From positions 1-45,491 of IMG/VR virus record IMGVR_UViG_3300045009_000856: DNA of 45,491 bases; one strand, given 5' to 3'. Below, one piece after another: positions 9,801 to 14,182 of the stretch. Within the stretch, counting starts at the first letter, position 1, and each line of letters starts with the position of its first letter. Origin of the DNA: a virus. The translations under genes and the position numbers were made by a program. A model generated the notes under the pieces. That model was not told the DNA's origin, did not search any database, and was given only the letters and a program-made list of their open reading frames with translations.

Positions 9801-12104
9801 GAGCACTCCGCCTTCCGGAGTCACGTCAGATAGATCTATGGAATCGGATATTACTTCGGCGCCTGCGAGCAGGTCGGCCGTAGTTGTATCAATGTCTCTG
9901 AATGCTTTTCTCGCGTCAATGCGAAGTGGCATGGTGTCCGAATTTTTTGGTCTATCCACATAGAGATCTCTCTGGGTAGAAGAAAGTGCGCCACTAAGAC
10001 GGCCGGTTCTATTGGTTGCGTTGATGCGCCGAGGAGCCATCGGTCCTGATAAGCCGGGTCCGGATGTCCCCCTTTTCCGAAATGGTATGAATCTTGACAA
10101 CCCGGAACGCGCAGTCGGAGTAGCTGGGATTGACGAACCGGTCGGTTTTACCGAAGCGCCAAGAAGAGTGTTGACGCCAAGCGCACTGTTTCGTGAATGC
10201 CACTCGTCTGGTGTTTTCCCGTAACCGACTGAATAAAAAATTCTGTTCATTGCTTGATATATGTTGTCCCGAATGGAATCCTCAGGTTCAGGTGTTGGAA
10301 ACATTCTCGGATTTGACGCTTGATATGCGGCCTGCTCTCTCGCATAATTGTCGATCACCTGCGGACCAAAATGTCTAATAACCGCATAGGCTTCCGCTCG
10401 TGCTTCGACGTAGTTTGAGTGTGCGTAGTCTGCGCCGACAACTCCTGCAAGAAGTTTGAAATCTTCTTCGGTTCCTCCGACGTCGTTTGTCATCGTTTGG
10501 TATAAAGTGGAATAAAATTCGGTAACCGCCTCTTTGGTGTCTTTTGCGTAGACGCGAACTTTTTGGCCACTTGGAAGTGTCTGCCATGCGCTTCCCGACT
10601 GGAAAGCTTCGATCCTGGTAATCATTGCTTTCAATTTGTCAATCTCGGGATTTGACGTGGGGTTTTGAATATTGCGCAGATCGACCAGCCATTCTCCGCC
10701 TTTCCCCCTTTTGAGCGTTAGGGGATCAAAACCCATATTTTTCATTGCTTGACTGAAATGTACGAGGTGACCGAATTCGTGGGTGCCTGTGTACAGGCCC
10801 TGAGACCGCATGTTGATCTGGGAACCGTGGCCGGTATGTCGCTTATCGCTTCCGTCTCCCTTGGCCATATAGTACGCAGCAACCGGATTGAACATCAGTG
10901 AAAATTTAAATCCACTTTGACTTACCGGCATGTTTTTGTCGTATACGGTGACACCTTTCTTGTTTGGGACACCCGCCGTACCCCTAAGATCCACCTCCCA
11001 TGCGTTGGCGGAACTAAGCATGGAACCCAGTTGTAGGTGAGTTATCCATCTCATTTTGTCTGGATGCTCTTTGGCCTCCATAAACCAACTCTGAAAAAAA
11101 GATTCAATGTAATCTTCCATCTGAGCTTTTTGAAGTGCGGTTAGCGGAGCATTCTCAAGCATGTTGTCCCAAAATTCCGCAGCCTGGGCCAGGTCGACGT
11201 TTGGCATTAGTTCCTGTACGGACAAAAGGAAGTTAGTTCTTCCTTGCGCGTTCGGTCTGAAATGAGTTATGGCTTGACCGCCTGGCAATCTGAAAAGACC
11301 TTGCTTAAAGTCGCTCGCAGTTGCCGTCGCTTGAACAATCATCGAGCGGCCACGGGCAAAGTTTTCTCTAGCACCAACGTAGGCCTGTCCGCCAAAACCG
11401 CCTGGATAATCTCTTGCCCCCGGATTCATTGCGCCCCGAAGTGCTCCGGCTGCTCTTCTCGCTGCTCTTGCTCCTGAAGAGATCGCTCCCGTGGGTTTCA
11501 GCGGAACGGGAATAAAACAATTGGATCCGGTTATGTCCGTGAACTGGTTTGCGTTGGGTGTACCGGGCGGACAGCGGAGCTTGTTTTTGTCATCCACCCA
11601 AAGGCCGCGTGCCCTTGACACCATGGACAAAAGTGAATAAACAGAGTCTTTTATTTTGGGTCCGAGAGATTTTTCGTCGAACCGACCCATCATTGCCAGG
11701 TCCGCATCGTTGAGCGGTCCGATACGCGGCTTTTTCTTTTTGTCCCTGTTTACGAGCCTTCCGCCGGAAATGTCATCGCACAGGGCGAAGCGAAAACCTG
11801 GAGGAATAAGTGGAAGTGGATCACCTGGTTCCCACTCATCAAGCCATTTTGTGTACGGCTTGATGCTGGACCTGCTGACCGTGGCTGCCTCTGCGTTGCG
11901 TTTTTTTGTCTCTTCGTCCAGGGCCTTGAATAAGACATCACCGAATGGTTTTAGCGGAACGATTTTTCGGGAAAGTTTTTCAGCGACCCTATCTATCGGG
12001 TTGGATGACTTAGTTCGAATTTTTTCAACTTGTTTCGGAACATGCGTATACGAAACGTGACGGCCAATCGACGGGCAACACTCAAAAGGTTCTACGTTTT
12101 CCAT
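3819..12104 (-). CDS. Giant multidomain virion protein (~2761 aa) with two zinc-metallopeptidase motifs
   Basis: An open frame also exists from a TTG at 12134, but ATG 12104 is preferred: it gives MENVEPFECCP, which matches the CCP N-terminus of the 686-residue protein. Domains (ATG numbering): Cys motif C178...C196 with QFT at 187-189; first zincin HEFGH 442-446, with EARAE at about 567-571 as possible third ligand; coiled-coil-like helices at about 825-910; second zincin HEMGH 1040-1044, with FAEGF (Glu1248) as likely third ligand; an unassigned region of about 1540-2170 with a YGRNAIVLRPETAERT...GDS segment weakly recalling phage ADP-ribosyltransferase/DUF3626-type proteins; helical region 2180-2500; C-terminal globular pieces. 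GLSGAM-like motifs at 222, 684, 703, 1530, 2174 and 2649 sit in Gly/Ser/Pro linkers between these parts. Likely an internal head protein processed and/or injected with the DNA; that role is inferred. Confidence 0.85.
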   Translation of the reverse strand: MENVEPFECCPSIGRHVSYTHVPKQVEKIRTKSSNPIDRVAEKLSRKIVPLKPFGDVLFKALDEETKKRNAEAATVSRSSIKPYTKWLDEWEPGDPLPLIPPGFRFALCDDISGGRLVNRDKKKKPRIGPLNDADLAMMGRFDEKSLGPKIKDSVYSLLSMVSRARGLWVDDKNKLRCPPGTPNANQFTDITGSNCFIPVPLKPTGAISSGARAARRAAGALRGAMNPGARDYPGGFGGQAYVGARENFARGRSMIVQATATASDFKQGLFRLPGGQAITHFRPNAQGRTNFLLSVQELMPNVDLAQAAEFWDNMLENAPLTALQKAQMEDYIESFFQSWFMEAKEHPDKMRWITHLQLGSMLSSANAWEVDLRGTAGVPNKKGVTVYDKNMPVSQSGFKFSLMFNPVAAYYMAKGDGSDKRHTGHGSQINMRSQGLYTGTHEFGHLVHFSQAMKNMGFDPLTLKRGKGGEWLVDLRNIQNPTSNPEIDKLKAMITRIEAFQSGSAWQTLPSGQKVRVYAKDTKEAVTEFYSTLYQTMTNDVGGTEEDFKLLAGVVGADYAHSNYVEARAEAYAVIRHFGPQVIDNYAREQAAYQASNPRMFPTPEPEDSIRDNIYQAMNRIFYSVGYGKTPDEWHSRNSALGVNTLLGASVKPTGSSIPATPTARSGLSRFIPFRKRGTSGPGLSGPMAPRRINATNRTGRLSGALSSTQRDLYVDRPKNSDTMPLRIDARKAFRDIDTTTADLLAGAEVISDSIDLSDVTPEGGVLIEAPGVFEKLAKQAGIGFIHSMNQTAYVNDKAMVRRASGTQLTREIDQSFENMRRPRYRNYYLEMMEFTIDQFQEKIEKKDRHIAKIKALQAKAEKDRNNPDLAAEIHELSYPGLTLDETLKKLEFKKRRFKKEVDEVVVNMDRLVNGDVNAIANDRKNVMQTMVFATLAAVKKVTDRYPQLKDVLVSLDPHKGQRPGGNRAMGYAGLTFVSGRIIPNFKINPPLELPDLLTDPVGRLAEDVDDPDFDVPGNYLVGDFAKSNRLTMLSTGFHEMGHNLDTVAQLNGMGIKTGFDSAPVIGQLRSAGPELGDSVPGALYALATGRPLNTKLDNMGNNEKSALVHFTGWALGANGHPRENMLDGGRVRALALSGVYVENKFLPGTLDVDTDVSRSLDYQIMELGTAEMIAEDTVGGFAMVMKGKEKDVNRITKRIDQILSDALGWDFNNGVFGTADGLLDSDGIVAESSKYAKTLRTERFAEGFTLMMLLDQYGAQDNLPDTVRPRQAATGLKNLIDGLPSRDSVVRLDKDQKDELTELIRELHDVVEFKLPNGRTRASKLNFDKEISDENAKKIGLVKYSEEKTVELATEKQIRQASPYGLFGAMGVDPKKFSGFETDQGSKYEIEPSGRVTRFKPTTGSTIEDKPIRTQFENTVFVSTEDLQALKVSFDRGVGIAANGKIVGLDYDDRSINKTTFTNLRKQGKSFDEAFGLAGGVITEREIRVHTEPSIGLHPFEWNNDGRKHHAGNVIVSVTPRTTRGQSLTGAMTAAKDFPEIPNPRMPKEAREGNYAYFAPGIWKEETHFPMANIIRNQFNTMEPGETVEQLYERISSYWGISPREVQRHVNEMGKRPYYDEPMVLPPQLAGVKFPNRRRVMNANSRNSESRQKTVDILAKASGMGVDIDRQEREIVPKLLQRDKDDRLRPATISWVKDRALSPNLTSTNKEIVRNLANDPAKSPREILRQTPGDDSFGHRLAILREISDIRGDSKLVAEIDDFVKELQSMTPEQFDQAIEEAVDTFESPFDNRPTVLMRSPIELITAGRYQTVHEGRKTQGGIVGEAWDVAGIRRAQEARLLNFPGDTDPNTNSLRPVSAMALQKVSAEERAKKLRNLYGDDIEIQHTAPVVGESAREAVLTGTGKKTWNHGAQYGRNAIVLRPETAERTLAINGDSVSDVSESGSDILEPGARLANLSKDGRIASMFFDPLAVLFEKRTGRKETIASAEANAKKRYVESLTVGGFDLTDVESIVSESHALRGEQIWKQGTMNMIGANPEYSFTNLIAAARQRDDLFEKYGIDVVIVDNTQNLKLDEVEPFNKAMTRKWVDRQISTGKFQDVTASEIIVDENTTPYEALLRYRKSRAEKQGSLPLFDHPENESSANSPKNISNFVSMVDEELERISPKTRSGLSGAMSSSNARMTKRQTGVVLAEEKHENAETRAKNMRKAIDELEKTGNWRGGDFGVVLGVNKDISADDIDADGITPQNRSAKELAATGRTTDQVLAQAREKLKKAEDEIKLQKHLAKSKQTRMDQNVLDIEDIDDATLAQLKKEQEELIRLRDTDRKAFSERFSTGKKGEVLVVHSGAAELEGGVLNPDKTQGVGGSPGAPGDTLALNKMQMNKIKQELMEQEQILSRANAIISKLNNKEKITVSDRLDLQLLRNLGKYLEGSKYSLGKMKIGDEIDLSKINEIVFPAYGARPERKQSINDLLDFVMNDRLNGINSQMKMATERVESLKPRVEKLMKSPRSGFTSSSPLTAGNIDSRGYFARYADRVIPEDSSGWLKARWGTQLRGTAWLVSGQDGVDIVSDLGPGDERQIIGTTKPIFGISAKRNNPAEMDEVSLAIMARAVDAIRAGKKPDADEILNDPRRTGLTGARGKLGGLSGAMSPDEDEVRRRTRIIEDLLSQGFSMNDIVVTEDGDTAVRYKIGNWIGQYKGGHIDIFHADKPNSALDLINLYDYEKGEYEALTPEMLRSYLQDWISEQGETWMENKGD
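4141..4162 (-). repeat. 22-bp exact repeat encoding GLSGAM (copy 1)
   Basis: Identical at all 22 bases to 5566-5587 inside the same giant gene; both encode GGLSGAMS-type linkers. Other copies of the motif differ in DNA, so either the two are recent relatives or the nucleotide sequence is constrained. Confidence 0.75.
5566..5587 (-). repeat. 22-bp exact repeat encoding GLSGAM (copy 2)
   Basis: Second copy of the 22-base match with 4141-4162, encoding SGLSGAMSS at residues about 2173-2181 of the giant protein, in the linker before the helical region. Confidence 0.75.
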
Positions 12105-12193
12105 ACGGCTCTCTATACCGACCCCTATCCTCAATCATCCCACACGACCAGCATGAAGAATCGGCATGGAATACGGCCAAGCCGCATCCGGGC

Positions 12194-13708
12194 TTAGATG
12201 TTTTCTGGCTTGTTTTCGTCAATTTCGGCAGAAAGAAGCTCAAACTCCATAAGCGATGAGAGGAACTTGCCCTCTTCCGATCCAGCAGTGACTTCGCTGG
12301 TTGAATCAGACTTATTACCCCAGTTGCCCGGAATGAGATCTTCAAGCTTGAGTGCCTTGGCTCTCTTCATAATGTGGGCTTTTGCGGCGGCCTTGTCTTT
12401 GGCTCTTCCAAATGCCTGAATGGCATTTCTTAGATCGGCTTCATCTGCAATCGGGTACGAACCGTCTGGGAGCGCACTTCCCGATTGCGCCATTTCTTTT
12501 CTTGATTCGTCCGAGTAGGCGCGCTTGAGTGCGATCTCTGCGGCCTCTGCTTCGATCTCGGTTGCTTCCTCTGAGGTGTACTCGTCATAGCCAAGTACAT
12601 TTCCTTCGAGGTCAACAAAAACGTCGTAAGACTTTCCGTCGATACCGTCGATTTCCACCGCGTAGGCGTCGAAGCCATCAAAAATATCTGGCTCAACAGC
12701 AATGACTTCACCCTGAACGCTCTTGACTGCAATGTCTGCAGCGTCATGAAAGCCAATTACAACTCTTCCCTGATTCGCGCTCTTGAATTCCGTCGGATCC
12801 ATTTCGATTTTGTGCCAGCCAAGAATTTCTCCGCTAGTTCCATCGACAAAAACTTCCACCGGAGTTCCGTCTTTTCTTTCTACGTCAAGAACGAAAGTGT
12901 CAAGCCTTTCCGTGTAGCCGGAATCAAGAACTTTTCCGCTGATGGCATCTTCGACCATACCCTCAACTTCAAGCAGTGACGGCATGCCGCCTTCCCCAAC
13001 GCAGCCACCTGGGCAGCTTTCGCAAACTTGATGGCCAGCCGGATACACCTTTCGTTCAAAAGCACAAATAAACGGCTCGTCGTCGAAGTCGTCGGCCTTA
13101 TATCCCATGGATGCCAGACGTCTTTGTCGCATCTTTTTGCGCATCTCCATCTGGTCTTCTTCATCATCTTCCATGTTCATGTCCATGGGCATTTCTTCGG
13201 ACATCATTTTTTGAGTCTTCTTTTTCTTTTTTTTGCCCGCAATGGCCACGTACTGGGGATCCGCTCCGGGTCCCATCATCATGTGGCCCTTCTCGACATC
13301 TTCATCTTCGTCTTCGTCTTCGTCGTCCATCTCATCTTCGGCGAGTTCCTCATCCGTCTCTTCATCATCGAGTACGTCCATCTCGTCGTCAGACGGCATG
13401 TCTGCGTCGTCAAGATCCTCTTCCGTCTCATCGTCTGACATCATGGATGCAGCGACCATTGGCCGACGTCTTCCTGTCATATGGGTCGCTTTTTCCTCAC
13501 CGTCCAGAAAAGTTTCGTCGATTGCTGTGTCATCATTTTCCATGTCGATGTCCTCGTCTTCTTTGGCCTGAACTGCCATTGCACCACATTGCACACAGAC
13601 TTTAGCCTGCGGGCTATAACCACAGTCGCTAATAGCCAGCCCCTTAGCGCACGAGATGAGATTCCCGTCCGATCCGAGTTTTGCCACCATCATTTTTCTG
13701 TCAGCCAT
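12194..13708 (-). CDS. Acidic head-operon protein with two PepSY-like repeats and C-terminal DUF6582-like region
   Basis: About 504 residues from ATG 13708 (MADRKMM), which overlaps the previous gene's stop by 8 bases and has an AAGGAC-type ribosome site; a longer GTG form at 13765 is less likely. Order: N-terminal four-Cys segment (ISCAKG...DCGY...CVQCG, zinc-ribbon-like); long Asp/Glu-rich low-complexity tract; FICAFERKVYP...CESCPGGC Cys cluster; two repeats ending in EVFVDGTSGEILGWH and DVFVDLEGNVLGYD, the pattern of PepSY domains; then SGSALPDGSYPI...NAIQAFGRAKD, resembling DUF6582 of phage head proteins. PepSY domains are known as propeptide inhibitors of thermolysin-type metallopeptidases. 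The next gene encodes two HExxH domains, so an inhibitor or chaperone role is an attractive inference. A scaffold-like role is the alternative, given the acidic tract and position after the protease. Confidence 0.75.
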   Translation of the reverse strand: MADRKMMVAKLGSDGNLISCAKGLAISDCGYSPQAKVCVQCGAMAVQAKEDEDIDMENDDTAIDETFLDGEEKATHMTGRRRPMVAASMMSDDETEEDLDDADMPSDDEMDVLDDEETDEELAEDEMDDEDEDEDEDVEKGHMMMGPGADPQYVAIAGKKKKKKTQKMMSEEMPMDMNMEDDEEDQMEMRKKMRQRRLASMGYKADDFDDEPFICAFERKVYPAGHQVCESCPGGCVGEGGMPSLLEVEGMVEDAISGKVLDSGYTERLDTFVLDVERKDGTPVEVFVDGTSGEILGWHKIEMDPTEFKSANQGRVVIGFHDAADIAVKSVQGEVIAVEPDIFDGFDAYAVEIDGIDGKSYDVFVDLEGNVLGYDEYTSEEATEIEAEAAEIALKRAYSDESRKEMAQSGSALPDGSYPIADEADLRNAIQAFGRAKDKAAAKAHIMKRAKALKLEDLIPGNWGNKSDSTSEVTAGSEEGKFLSSLMEFELLSAEIDENKPENI

Positions 13709-14168
13709 TGAAATTTTGTCCTTTAAAATGCATAATCCCGGACAGGCAGCCTTTAGGGTGGCCACACCCTGCGCATGGGCTCATGCGCTTCTCTCCCGAA
13801 ACCATGCAATTATATTTGTTGTTGACGGCCGCAAGACCACCGTTTTTAGGATAACCCATTGCGGGGTTGTTCTGTTGCACCAACGATCGTCTCGCCGACA
13901 AATTCATTCGGCTACCGGTTGCTTTGACAAGCAAGTCTGTGATTTCGTTTATCTCCTCATCATCGAGATGATCAATTTGAGACAAGCGAATCCCGTTTTC
14001 GGTTGTTTTGACTTGGAAACCATCCTGCGAAGCCAAAAGATCGACTAATGATTTGACAAGAGCTGCGTCTTGCTCGGCCACAGAAACATCTATTCCGGCG
14101 TCACCGAATAGAGCTTTAACTCCATATTCTTCAAAATTGGCAAGCATTTTGTCGGCGCTGTCAATCAT
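13701..14168 (-). CDS. Cys-containing head-operon protein of unknown function
   Basis: 155 residues from an ATG 14 bases after the prohead-protease stop. The N-terminal two thirds are helical and acidic (MIDSADKMLANFEEYGV...), with HLDDEEINEITDLLVKA near the middle. A similar NLQEDEYNDLIELIDDF stretch occurs in the protease about residue 510, so the two proteins may share a short helical domain. The C-terminal 40 residues contain NKYNCMVSG and then CAGCGHPKGC, a compact three-Cys-plus-His knuckle that could bind zinc. The stop overlaps the ATG of the PepSY gene. No family was recognised. Confidence 0.65.
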   Translation of the reverse strand: MIDSADKMLANFEEYGVKALFGDAGIDVSVAEQDAALVKSLVDLLASQDGFQVKTTENGIRLSQIDHLDDEEINEITDLLVKATGSRMNLSARRSLVQQNNPAMGYPKNGGLAAVNNKYNCMVSGEKRMSPCAGCGHPKGCLSGIMHFKGQNFNG

Positions 14169-14182
14169 GATGTCAAATATTC

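Noticed and set aside
12105-12134. TTG start of the giant gene at 12134
   Set aside because: ATG 12104 gives a CCP N-terminus parallel to that of the 686-residue protein; the ten extra residues show no conserved feature and no better ribosome site.
13233-13571. Ser-rich 112-residue plus-strand frame
   Set aside because: It is the antisense of the Asp/Glu-rich tract of the PepSY-containing gene, so it is a composition artefact.
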